In this document: positions 37,172-45,372 of the stretch, piece by piece | Layout: every line of letters starts with the position of its first letter | Numbering within the stretch: the first letter of the stretch is position 1 | From: Tatlockia sp. | Lineage (GTDB): Bacteria; Pseudomonadota; Gammaproteobacteria; Legionellales; Legionellaceae | NCBI GenBank assembly: GCA_013697955.1 | Contig: JACCVV010000086.1 | Coordinates: forward strand, 41,647 to 105,646 | Direction of reading: 5' to 3' | Length of the DNA: 64,000 nt | Position numbers and translations under genes: made by a program | Notes under the pieces: generated by a model | The model's database searches: none | What the model was told of the DNA's origin: nothing | What the model saw: the letters and a program-made list of their open reading frames with translations, nothing else

Positions 37172-37489
37172 ATGAATCGAAGTATAAAATTATTACACTT
37201 GTTGGTGATTTTCTGTCTGGTTTTGATTTCTCTAAAGCCTTTGCTAGCCTCTGTCACCAATAAAACAGTTCAGATTCCTCAATATTCAACCAGCATAGAA
37301 AGAGATTGTTCAAGCCGAACCTCTGTTGTCTCATACTGTCAGTTATTGTCATATTTTACACTAACTGAAAATCTAACCCAGCCGGTACCTTATTTATTTA
37401 TAGTAGCCGGGGCGCTGATTTTTGGCTTGATACAACATTGTACAGATTCCCCAAAATCGCGCTTATTTAAACCTCCTATCACTTTATAA
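37172..37489 (+). CDS. Hypothetical membrane protein between dapF and dsbD
   Basis: A 105-residue protein with an N-terminal hydrophobic segment (LHLLVIFCLVLISLKPLLAS) that may be a signal peptide or a first helix. A second hydrophobic segment, LFIVAGALIFGLIQHC, lies near 75-90, and two cysteines sit in the part between them. I do not recognise a family. The closeness to dapF (12 nt gap) makes it part of that operon; a link to DsbD and its disulfide chemistry is possible. Confidence 0.55.
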   Translation: MNRSIKLLHLLVIFCLVLISLKPLLASVTNKTVQIPQYSTSIERDCSSRTSVVSYCQLLSYFTLTENLTQPVPYLFIVAGALIFGLIQHCTDSPKSRLFKPPITL

Positions 37490-37532
37490 TTTTAAATAAA
37501 ATTAAAATTATAATTTATTTGGAGTACTAAAT

Positions 37533-38885
37533 ATGAATCACGTTAAACAGTTGGCAGGCGTTTTAACGCTAATGCTACTTTCTCAAGTCGTTTGGTCTTT
37601 TTCTATGAACTTTGAGAGTTCGAATCCGGAGATGATCTCCAGCTTTATTCTACAAAATAATGCTTTTGTCTATTTATCCGTCTTTTTCGGAGTTGGTATT
37701 TTATTAGCCTTTACTCCTTGTGTTCTACCTATGGTTCCTATTTTATCAGGAATAATTGTCGGTCAGGATTCGCTATCAACAGGAAAAGCGTTGAAATTAT
37801 CACTTTCATATGTGGCCGGAATGGCATTTACCTATGCTACGGCTGGTGTTTTAGCCGGCGTTATGGGCTCCACCATTCAAACACAGATGCAAAGACCTTC
37901 CGTCATAATTGCCTTTAGCTGCTTATTTGTGCTGATGGCTTTATCGATGTTTGGGTTATTTGAATTAAAAATACCCAACCAATTAGCTACGAGGTTTAAC
38001 CTTTCAAATGCAAGTAAAAGGAATCATAGTCTTTTCTCGGTTGCTTTAATGGGTGTTATCTCCACCTTAGTAGTATCTCCTTGTGTTACAGCTCCCTTGA
38101 TTGGTGTTTTAACTTTTATTGGCCAAAATGGGCAAGCACTTACCGGGGGGTTAATTCTTTTTGTGATGGCAATTGGCATGGGACTTCCACTGATTATGGT
38201 GGGTGCAGGTTATGGTTCCTTTTTACCTAAAACCGGCGCTTGGATGGTAAAAATTAAACAATTGTTTGGTTTTATGATGCTTGCCATTGCGATTTGGATG
38301 TTAGGACGCATTTTACCTGCATTTATTAGCAGTTTACTGTGGGCTGCTTTATTGCTCGTAGCTGGTCTTAATTTAGCAGAAATTAAATTTTCATCTAGAA
38401 AATCTGAAAGCGTGCTGCAGCTTATCGGTCTATGTGCTCTTATTGCGGGATCTATATTCGCTTTCAAGGCCATTTCAAATAAGCCTATGCTTCAATTAAA
38501 AGAAGTAAATGCACAGACTCCTTTTATTGAAGTAAAGACTTTGCAGGCTGTTGAAAAGCAATTAGCAAGCGCAAAATCTCAAAAAAAGCCCGCTTTTCTT
38601 GAGTTCTCAGCGAGCTGGTGCTCTGACTGCCATGAGATGGACAAGGTTTTGAATCAAAGTGAGGTAATCAAGGGCATGACTGGTTTAGTCGCGGTAAAGG
38701 TTGATATCAGTGAAAATAATGCAGAAATTGCGACTATTAAAAAGTATTTTTCGATTTATGGTACGCCAACAATGCTTTTTTTTGATTCTGAAGGGAAAAA
38801 ACTCCCTGAACTTACTGCAGTGGGTGTAATTAATAAGATGGCTATGCTAAAGCTGTTTGAAGAAGCAATCGCAGTAAATAAATAA
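37533..38885 (+). CDS. DsbD-like thiol:disulfide interchange protein, short form
   Basis: A 450-residue inner-membrane reductant transporter. It moves electrons from thioredoxin across the membrane to periplasmic disulfide partners. It has about eight helices with the transmembrane cysteines in TPCVLP (Cys63) and SPCVTAP (Cys184). A C-terminal thioredoxin domain has the active pair Cys363/Cys366 in SASWCSDCHEM. The N-terminal periplasmic alpha domain of full-length DsbD is missing. That could be a natural short form, as in CcdA-thioredoxin fusions. The start is supported by GGAG upstream and a signal-like N-terminus. Confidence 0.85.
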   Translation: MNHVKQLAGVLTLMLLSQVVWSFSMNFESSNPEMISSFILQNNAFVYLSVFFGVGILLAFTPCVLPMVPILSGIIVGQDSLSTGKALKLSLSYVAGMAFTYATAGVLAGVMGSTIQTQMQRPSVIIAFSCLFVLMALSMFGLFELKIPNQLATRFNLSNASKRNHSLFSVALMGVISTLVVSPCVTAPLIGVLTFIGQNGQALTGGLILFVMAIGMGLPLIMVGAGYGSFLPKTGAWMVKIKQLFGFMMLAIAIWMLGRILPAFISSLLWAALLLVAGLNLAEIKFSSRKSESVLQLIGLCALIAGSIFAFKAISNKPMLQLKEVNAQTPFIEVKTLQAVEKQLASAKSQKKPAFLEFSASWCSDCHEMDKVLNQSEVIKGMTGLVAVKVDISENNAEIATIKKYFSIYGTPTMLFFDSEGKKLPELTAVGVINKMAMLKLFEEAIAVNK

Positions 38886-38900
38886 TTCACTTTAATTTAA

Positions 38901-38936
38901 AAGTTGCAGCTTGATCTTTGGCTGCAACTTCTTTCT
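38901..38936 (+). terminator. Rho-independent terminator after dsbD
   Basis: A perfect 10-bp stem AAGTTGCAGC/GCTGCAACTT with a ten-base loop, followed by a pyrimidine-rich tail (TCTTTCT). It lies 16 nt after the dsbD stop. Confidence 0.75.
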
Positions 38937-38979
38937 GCAGGGCATTTTAAAAATTTTTATTATTTCAATAAAAGAAAAA

Positions 38980-39831
38980 TTATGATTCTTTTAATTTCCA
39001 ACGCTTGTGAAGCCAGAGCCATTGTTCAGGGCGAGCTAAGATGATTTTTTCCAAAGCTTGATTGTAGCCCAAAGTATTTTGGTAGATTGATTCTTGTGCA
39101 GTTTCATATTCTTTCCATTCAATAGGCTCATAAAACTCAAGGACATGTTTTCCGTTTGGCAAACGATAGCCAGCAGCCGGCACTACAGGCACGCCAGTAT
39201 GTCTGGAGAGACTAGCTAAAGAACGATAAGTGCCTGCCTTCTTGCCAAAAAATTCAGCAGCAATACCATCCCTGTTGGCGAGTGAAGCGTGTTGATCCAA
39301 TACAAAAATTACAGCATGATTTTGTTCCAATGCGTCACAAACCTGGTATAGGGAATTTTTTTTAGGAATTATATTTAAACCCGCTTGGTAATAACGTCTG
39401 AATAAGATTTTTTCGATAAATTTGGAGCCAATGGTTCGACGAATGAAATGAAATTGCCCCTGAAATTCTTTGAAATTCAAAATGCCGCCAATCGGTGCAA
39501 ATTCCCAATTACCGAAATGGCCAGTCAAGACTAAGACGCCTTTATTGTTGGCAACCGTTTTTAACATATTGTTGATGCCACGTATTTCAACTCGTTCCCG
39601 GAGTTTCTTTTCGTTTAAGAATCGAAGTTGAATACCTTCTAAAATTGACTTGGCTAGATGAGAATAAAAAGCCTTTGCAAGGTTCAACTTTTCGGCTTTA
39701 TTTAACTGCTCGCCAAAAACCTGATTGATATTGGATTCAATGATGCTTCGCCTGTAAGGAAGAAAACGATATATAAATCGTCCCGCCAAAGACGGCGTTA
39801 ATTGGCTAATGATTTTTTTTAAATTACTCAC
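38980..39831 (-). CDS. LpxL/HtrB-family late lipid A acyltransferase (LpxXL-like)
   Basis: A 283-residue lysophospholipid acyltransferase-like protein of the LpxL/HtrB family. The catalytic HX4E motif is HFGNWE (in TGHFGNWEFAP), followed by a VLDQHASL block and a late PVVPAAGYRLPNG strand. An N-terminal hydrophobic stretch is weak. It ends the ACP-KAS cluster and overlaps the upstream KAS-like gene by 8 nt. By analogy with rhizobial LpxXL I infer that it transfers a very long acyl chain from the special ACP to lipid A. Confidence 0.8.
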   Translation of the reverse strand: MSNLKKIISQLTPSLAGRFIYRFLPYRRSIIESNINQVFGEQLNKAEKLNLAKAFYSHLAKSILEGIQLRFLNEKKLRERVEIRGINNMLKTVANNKGVLVLTGHFGNWEFAPIGGILNFKEFQGQFHFIRRTIGSKFIEKILFRRYYQAGLNIIPKKNSLYQVCDALEQNHAVIFVLDQHASLANRDGIAAEFFGKKAGTYRSLASLSRHTGVPVVPAAGYRLPNGKHVLEFYEPIEWKEYETAQESIYQNTLGYNQALEKIILARPEQWLWLHKRWKLKES

Positions 39832-41098
39832 AAGCTTTAATCACTAAACAGGCATTAATACTGGCGAAACCACGATTAATTATCAGGATTGAATTGCCTT
39901 GATTAAAATTACGATGGTTGGCACTAATATTCAGACTTTCGGATTCTTTTGAAGGGCTTTTAAAATTAGCGATACCAGGAATGCATTTGTCACGTAAAGC
40001 CAAAGTAGCCAAAACAGCATCAATAATTCCAGAAGCGCAAATGGTATGACCCACCGACCATTTAAAAGCAGTTACCGGTACTTGATAATCTCCAAAAACC
40101 CGTTGAATAGCTAAAGCTTCACTATTATCTGATTTGCTATTGCCATTACCATGGGCGGCTACCATTGCAATTTCACTGGGATGTATTTGGTAATTCTCTA
40201 AAGTATTCGATAACAGATCTGATAAAGGTTCACCCTCTTTCTCTATTGAAAACAAGCCAGAGGATTCAGTTGCCGAAAGTCCAGCAGTTATTTCGCCATA
40301 ACAATGTGCTGAACGCTTTCTCACAGAGGCCTCACTTTCGAGAACAATGGCTGCAGCCCCGTCAGCCAAAATAGTGCCATTGTGTTCTTTATCGAAAGGC
40401 TTTAAATGGCAATTACTCAGGACGCCTAATTTCTCATAATAAAAGAGACTTTGCGGCTCCATCACATCATAGGCTACAACGATAGCCCGCTCAGCTTGGC
40501 CTTGCTTAATGGCGTGATAGGCTTCTATAAGCGCTTGCGTGCCGCTTACTGCGTGATTGGTTATATTATGATTTGGCCCTTTGAAGCCATAGGTAATGCC
40601 GGTATAAGCTAATACATTATTTGGAAGAATACGTAACAACCACATAGGATGTACCTCTGCCGATAAATTTTCTGCAAAAGCTTGCATGTCATTATTGGTC
40701 TTTGCTAAAAGAGGCAAAAAATCATCTTGTTGAAAGTATTTATTTCCCGGAGAACCAACATAAACAGCAGTTTGCTCATTAAATTCAGTATCATCTTCGA
40801 GATTTTGCCGATATTCGATGAGCTGACTATGGTTGACCGCTTGCATTGCAGCGTTAATTCCGATGACATCTTGGCGTGAAATGACCTTCAATAATTTTCG
40901 ATCCGGCAACATTTTCGCGGGCTGAAAATTTTTAAGCTCTCCCCCCAGGCGATGCGACCAGGATGAAAGATCCCATTGGGTGATTTCAGCTATCCCGGTC
41001 TGACCGGCTAAAACATTTTCCCAGGTTTGCTCAGCTGTTTCACCACTAGAGGTTAATGCGCCTAAACCCGTAATAAAAACCCGATTGGAGTTGTTCAT
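39824..41098 (-). CDS. Beta-ketoacyl synthase-like protein lacking the catalytic cysteine
   Basis: A 424-residue KAS II-like protein with the thiolase fold. The position of the nucleophile cysteine holds Ala183 (NHAVSGTQAL against TACASGGQAL in its partner). Both active-site histidines remain, in AHGNGNSKSD and SVGHTICASG. Such Cys-less synthases act as chain-length factors or malonyl-ACP decarboxylases; Cys-to-Ala KAS mutants are known decarboxylases. It overlaps the intact KAS gene by 4 nt and probably forms a heterodimer with it. The role in chain-length control is inferred. Confidence 0.8.
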   Translation of the reverse strand: MNNSNRVFITGLGALTSSGETAEQTWENVLAGQTGIAEITQWDLSSWSHRLGGELKNFQPAKMLPDRKLLKVISRQDVIGINAAMQAVNHSQLIEYRQNLEDDTEFNEQTAVYVGSPGNKYFQQDDFLPLLAKTNNDMQAFAENLSAEVHPMWLLRILPNNVLAYTGITYGFKGPNHNITNHAVSGTQALIEAYHAIKQGQAERAIVVAYDVMEPQSLFYYEKLGVLSNCHLKPFDKEHNGTILADGAAAIVLESEASVRKRSAHCYGEITAGLSATESSGLFSIEKEGEPLSDLLSNTLENYQIHPSEIAMVAAHGNGNSKSDNSEALAIQRVFGDYQVPVTAFKWSVGHTICASGIIDAVLATLALRDKCIPGIANFKSPSKESESLNISANHRNFNQGNSILIINRGFASINACLVIKACE

Positions 41099-42396
41099 TT
41101 CGAGGCTCCTTCAAATTCTGGGTGTTTAAATAACAAACAACTATTAGAACCGCCAAAACCAAAGGAATTGGATAAAACTACGCCAAGCGATTTTTCTCGA
41201 GGACCATCAATTACATAATCCAAATCACATTCAGGATCAGGCGTGGTCAAATTTGCTGTTTTCGGGATTTGCCCCTTTTGAATTGCCAACACGGATAACA
41301 CCGCTTCCAAAGCTCCCGCTGCGGCAATCAGATGACCAGTTTGACTTTTGGTCGAACTAACGGGGATTTGTTTGGCACGATCTGCGAATACGGCTTTGAT
41401 AGCATTAGTTTCGCTAAGGTCGTTCATTTTAGTAGAGGTGCCATGCGCATTGATATAATCAACATCAGCAGCCTTGACTCCCGCTTCCTGCAAAGCACGG
41501 TTTATTGCTTGCAAAGCGCCATCTCCATTGGGATGTGAATCGGTAATGCGATAAGAACTTAACGAATTTCCTTCTCCAGCTAATTCTGCATAAATTTTAG
41601 CGCCGCGAGCTTTTGCCTTTGACCATTCTTCTAATATTAAAAAAGCCGAACCTTCGCCCAGTACAAACCCATTTCGCGTTCCGTCGAAGGGTCTCGAAGC
41701 CGTAGTTGGCGTATCGTTATAAGTCGACAAAGCACCTAAAAGGCAGAAGCTGGATAAACCCAGGGGATTAATCATTGAATCAAAACCACCTGCGAGCATA
41801 AAATCGGCTTCACCCCGTTTAATGACTTGCAGTGCCAATCCCAAAGCTTGACCGCCGGAAGCACAGGCTGTGTGTACTGAACTGGCATAACCTTGAATGC
41901 CTGATTGCTGAATCAGCAGTGATAACCCTGAATTTGAAGTGGTTTTGCCAAAATCAGCCAGCTTAAAATAATCTTGAGAATTTTTTTCTAACAGTTGCCA
42001 ATCAGGCTTACCATCAACTGCTGAATATTTTTGAAAACGCTTTAAATAGGAAAATTCAGCCGTCATCATTCCACTGCCAACCACTATGCCCCATCGTTTA
42101 CCATTTTCTTTAGTGGGTCTGTTCCCTGAATCTTCAAAAGCTTGATAAGCTGCTTCGAGCGCATATTGGGTAAAATCCATAGAAAAGCGATTGTGTTTTC
42201 CCTTAATTGCCGCTGGAGTAGCTTTAAATTGCTTAACCTCTGCAGCAATATGAGCAGGAAATGCGCTGGCATCAAAATGCTTGATTTCGGCTATTCCTGA
42301 TTGACCAGCTATTAGATTGCGCCAGGTTGAATGGACATCGTTTCCTAAAGGTGAAACAACGCCTAAGCCAGTAATTGCAACCCGTCTATTTTTCAT
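41095..42396 (-). CDS. Beta-ketoacyl-ACP synthase II (FabF-like), intact
   Basis: A 433-residue condensing enzyme with the full Cys-His-His set: Cys178 in VHTACASGGQA, His in NAHGTSTKMND, His in KSQTGHLIAAAG. It elongates acyl-ACP with malonyl-ACP. The start at 42396 is chosen over 42414 because AGGTGAG lies 5 nt upstream and the N-terminus KNRRVAITGLGVVSPLG fits the family. It overlaps the dehydratase gene by 11 nt. In the cluster it is expected to elongate chains on the special ACP. Confidence 0.9.
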   Translation of the reverse strand: MKNRRVAITGLGVVSPLGNDVHSTWRNLIAGQSGIAEIKHFDASAFPAHIAAEVKQFKATPAAIKGKHNRFSMDFTQYALEAAYQAFEDSGNRPTKENGKRWGIVVGSGMMTAEFSYLKRFQKYSAVDGKPDWQLLEKNSQDYFKLADFGKTTSNSGLSLLIQQSGIQGYASSVHTACASGGQALGLALQVIKRGEADFMLAGGFDSMINPLGLSSFCLLGALSTYNDTPTTASRPFDGTRNGFVLGEGSAFLILEEWSKAKARGAKIYAELAGEGNSLSSYRITDSHPNGDGALQAINRALQEAGVKAADVDYINAHGTSTKMNDLSETNAIKAVFADRAKQIPVSSTKSQTGHLIAAAGALEAVLSVLAIQKGQIPKTANLTTPDPECDLDYVIDGPREKSLGVVLSNSFGFGGSNSCLLFKHPEFEGASK

Positions 42397-43285
42397 TATT
42401 CTCACCTTTTGCAATCAATACTATTTCTAAAACACAGACCCGCTTGCCCTCTACCTCAGAGCGGTAACTCAAAACCAATTGTTGTGAATTGTGTTCCTTG
42501 ACTTTAAGTTTGCTAATGACTACATCGCCGGGATAAACAAATTCGCTCATCTTAATCTTACGAAATTCACTGACTTTAAAATTTTCTTTAAATTGGGCAA
42601 GAGTTAAAAATAATTTGGCTAAATTGAGTTTTGATTCAAGCAATACAGTCAGAGGCAGTACAGGTTTGTTAGGAAAATGATCAGGGAAAAAAGAAGCTCC
42701 GCCTGAGATTCGTTTTTCGGCAGTCAAAGATAAACCTGGCTCGGATTCGATAACTCTATCAAATTGCATTGGCGCAGCTACTGGGTTTAGATTGAAATCT
42801 AGCTCCATATCAAGCTCAATTGGCATTGATTGAAGCCAATCGCCGGGGCGATTAATTTCATTAAATTGTCTACGAACAAGATCAGTGGCGATGAAATCAT
42901 TCATCGGCAATAAAGGCCCCAAAGCACCCTCTATCGTAAATACGGTTTCTATACCAACTGTGGCAATGCTATGGTACTGAACTGCTTCGTCATCCAGGGA
43001 TTCAATCACCGATTCAAGCAGCAAGGTTTCACCTAGAAAGGCAGGCCGATGTAAGCATGCCCTAGAAACCACGCCCGCCACCGGTCTTAGAGTAAAATTA
43101 TTTGCAGCCATTACCGACCAGGCGGCCAATTGGCCTAAGGTTTCTCCAATCAACGAAGGAATAAAGCAAAGTCTGCCTTGCTCGTCAGGGCAAAGATAGG
43201 CTTCGTCTCTAGTAATATGTTTTAGCCCGCGAGCTAATTTACCAGGCGATAATTGCAAAATTCTATCGACAAATAAGAAACGCAT
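42386..43285 (-). CDS. Double-hotdog 3-hydroxyacyl-ACP dehydratase-like protein (FabZ-XL-like)
   Basis: A 299-residue protein formed of two hotdog domains. The C-terminal half has the FabZ/FabA-like site FFPDHFPNKPVLPLTVLLE, with catalytic His and the following Glu. The N-terminal half has the same fold outline but a degenerate site (FIPSLIGETLGQLAAW, no His). This gives one active site per chain. It overlaps the ACP gene by 1 nt and the KAS gene by 11 nt. It probably removes water during elongation on the dedicated ACP. Confidence 0.75.
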   Translation of the reverse strand: MRFLFVDRILQLSPGKLARGLKHITRDEAYLCPDEQGRLCFIPSLIGETLGQLAAWSVMAANNFTLRPVAGVVSRACLHRPAFLGETLLLESVIESLDDEAVQYHSIATVGIETVFTIEGALGPLLPMNDFIATDLVRRQFNEINRPGDWLQSMPIELDMELDFNLNPVAAPMQFDRVIESEPGLSLTAEKRISGGASFFPDHFPNKPVLPLTVLLESKLNLAKLFLTLAQFKENFKVSEFRKIKMSEFVYPGDVVISKLKVKEHNSQQLVLSYRSEVEGKRVCVLEIVLIAKGENNEK

Positions 43286-43698
43286 CAGGCTAGCGTTTCA
43301 GCTTGTTTTTGTTCATTCCGTGCATTGACAATCAATTTGCAAAAGGTTTCAACAGTGAATAATAAAGGAATTTCATTGACCTTCATGTTTGCTTTGAAAT
43401 AATCTGCCGGTACTTCGTTTAAATAGTCTTTCAGTGCTTGCATTCCTTTAGCGGTTAAAACGCCACCCTTCTCAAATTCATCTTCTGCTAAATCACCGCG
43501 CGCATTTTTTTCTAATTGGCCACGGGGTATCTTGATAGAAAATTCTTTCTCCAGTTGGAATACCAAATCCAGAAAATCGATTGATTCTGCTCCCAGATCA
43601 CTTATCAGACGACTCTTTAATGATACCTCTTCTTCCTCAATTACCAAGACATCAGCGATAATTTCCCTTACCTTCGGGTAAACGCTATCTACATTCAT
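43285..43698 (-). CDS. Specialised acyl carrier protein (AcpXL-like)
   Basis: A 137-residue carrier protein, longer than the normal 77-residue ACP. The phosphopantetheine serine is Ser39 in DLGAESIDFLDLVFQLE. Beyond the four-helix core an extra C-terminal part of about 60 residues is present (PADYFKANMKVNEIPLLFTVETFCKLIV). Longer AcpXL proteins in rhizobia carry very-long-chain acyl groups for lipid A. It heads the five-gene minus-strand operon. The cargo is inferred, not seen. Confidence 0.85.
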   Translation of the reverse strand: MNVDSVYPKVREIIADVLVIEEEEVSLKSRLISDLGAESIDFLDLVFQLEKEFSIKIPRGQLEKNARGDLAEDEFEKGGVLTAKGMQALKDYLNEVPADYFKANMKVNEIPLLFTVETFCKLIVNARNEQKQAETLA

Positions 43699-43971
43699 GT
43701 TTTTTCCTCAAAGCTCACTTAGTTCACAAAACCCCGGATTATATCACAAAGTTTTAACAGGCAGCTACGTTATAGATCGGGCATAAGCTCTGGTCAAATT
43801 GACTTATTTAAAGACTTTAAATTCCAAATAAGGTCTAAATGAGCCTTTATTTTTCAAGGCAGGCACCTTTTATTAATGCACGTAATTTGCATGAGGTGTA
43901 TATAAATTTTTTTTTTGCAGTAAAAGAAGCCTCAGGCTACACTTCTCGCATTAATAAAACATTGGAATAAA

Positions 43972-44397
43972 ATGGATACTCTTTTTCACCTAGCCTTTCC
44001 ATTATATGATTTTGATTTAGCTAAAATCTTTTATGTAAAAAAACTAGGATGCAAACTTGGGCGTGAATCCGAACAGGCTTTGATTTTCCAATTGGGCAAC
44101 CATCAAATTGTAGGCCATAAAGTTGAAGAATTGCCGTCGCCACAACAGAGTATTTATCCTAGACATTTTGGATTAATTTTTCTTAATGAATCGGAGTTTA
44201 TAGACTTTATACAACATCTAAAAAATAACCAGGCTGACTTTGATATTCCCTTAAAAACTCGATTCCCCAATACCAAGATTGAACATCAATCCTTCTTTTT
44301 GAAAGACCCTTCAAATAATTTGCTTGAATTTAAATATTATCGATTTCAATCAGCAATTTTCTGTGAAGAAGATTTCAAACAGATTGGCGATAGCTGA
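43972..44397 (+). CDS. VOC (glyoxalase/dioxygenase) superfamily protein
   Basis: A 141-residue vicinal-oxygen-chelate fold protein with two beta-alpha-beta-beta-beta modules (LFHLAFPLYDFDLAKIFYVKKLGCK; then FFLKDPSNNLLEFKYYR at the end). The possible metal residues are His in HLAFP, His in PRHFGLIF and Glu in NLLEFKY. The enzyme class cannot be fixed from the sequence. It is read opposite to its lipid-cluster neighbours, 5 nt from the convergent FabL-like gene, so it is probably unrelated to the cluster. Confidence 0.75.
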   Translation: MDTLFHLAFPLYDFDLAKIFYVKKLGCKLGRESEQALIFQLGNHQIVGHKVEELPSPQQSIYPRHFGLIFLNESEFIDFIQHLKNNQADFDIPLKTRFPNTKIEHQSFFLKDPSNNLLEFKYYRFQSAIFCEEDFKQIGDS

Positions 44398-44402
44398 ATT
44401 CA

Positions 44403-45152
44403 CTAGCCTATTCGACTATATCCTGCATCAACAAAAAGTGTATGAGCATTTATCATCTGTGCTTCGGGTAAACATAAAAGATAAATAGTATCGGCTACGT
44501 CGGCTGGCATTAATGGGCGGTCTGCCAGTGAATGGGCCTGAAATTCGTCAAGAAGTTGACTGCGATTTGGAAAATGCTTTAAAGCATCAGTATCGACAAC
44601 TCCAGCTGAAACGGTATTAGCGGTAATTCCATATTCTGCAAGTTCTAGACTTAGCGATCGGACCAATGCTTCTAACGCCGCTTTGGAAGCCCCAATAAAT
44701 CCATAATTAGGGATGGCTCTATGTGCGCCTAAGCTGGATAAAGCAATTACTCTCCCGCCTTTCCTCATTAAACCCAAACCTGAAGATACCAAATGATTCA
44801 AAGCGAGAGCATTGGTCTCAAGGCACCAACGCCAATGCTTGGTAGACATTTTCAAAGCGGGTTTTAAAACCCCGCTTGCAGCATTTGAGATCAGGAAATC
44901 CAGATGCGAAAAATGTTCTTGAAATTGTACATACATGTCTTTTACCGATTGATGGTCTGCGACATTAGCCTGTATCGCTATAGCTTTTGAGCCTAAATGT
45001 TTGATTTCTTCTACCAAAGATTCAGCTTCATCTGAACTGTTATAATATACAATTGCAACATCTGCTCCCGCCTTGGCTAATTTAAGAGCAGTAGCTTTAC
45101 CAATTCCACGCGCACCGCCAGTAATTAAGGCTACTTTATTCGAAAATTGCAT
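44403..45152 (-). CDS. fabL: FabL-type NADPH-dependent enoyl-ACP reductase
   Basis: A 249-residue short-chain dehydrogenase. The cofactor site TGGARGIGKA is followed by SNAASGVLKPAL and HWRWCLETNALAL, the active-site Tyr/Lys in NYGFIGASKAALEAL, and the FabL-like DTDALKHFPNRSQLL. These match Bacillus FabL more than FabG or FabI. It would reduce the enoyl double bond in fatty acid elongation. It lies close to the AcpXL cluster on the same strand but 700 nt upstream, with an oppositely oriented VOC gene between. Confidence 0.8.
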   Translation of the reverse strand: MQFSNKVALITGGARGIGKATALKLAKAGADVAIVYYNSSDEAESLVEEIKHLGSKAIAIQANVADHQSVKDMYVQFQEHFSHLDFLISNAASGVLKPALKMSTKHWRWCLETNALALNHLVSSGLGLMRKGGRVIALSSLGAHRAIPNYGFIGASKAALEALVRSLSLELAEYGITANTVSAGVVDTDALKHFPNRSQLLDEFQAHSLADRPLMPADVADTIYLLCLPEAQMINAHTLFVDAGYSRIG

Positions 45153-45372
45153 GGGTTATACTCCTAAAAGAAAGTCGGTATAAATAGGTCGGCTCTAGTA
45201 CTTAATCTGGGCAAGGGCTTTTCTAAAAAGGCATCAAACTACAGTGAATTGTTTTTTCTGTCAATCTTGAGGAACAGTTGACTTTTAGCCAGCATGGGTC
45301 GAGAATTCCTGATTTTCGAAAGACCTTTATTTGTACCATTTGCACATCCGATCATGAGGTATCTTAGAGTTA

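Noticed and set aside
39824..41098. Missing cysteine as a sequencing error
   Set aside because: The surrounding residues also differ from the usual TACA motif (NHAVSG), so a single wrong base does not explain it.
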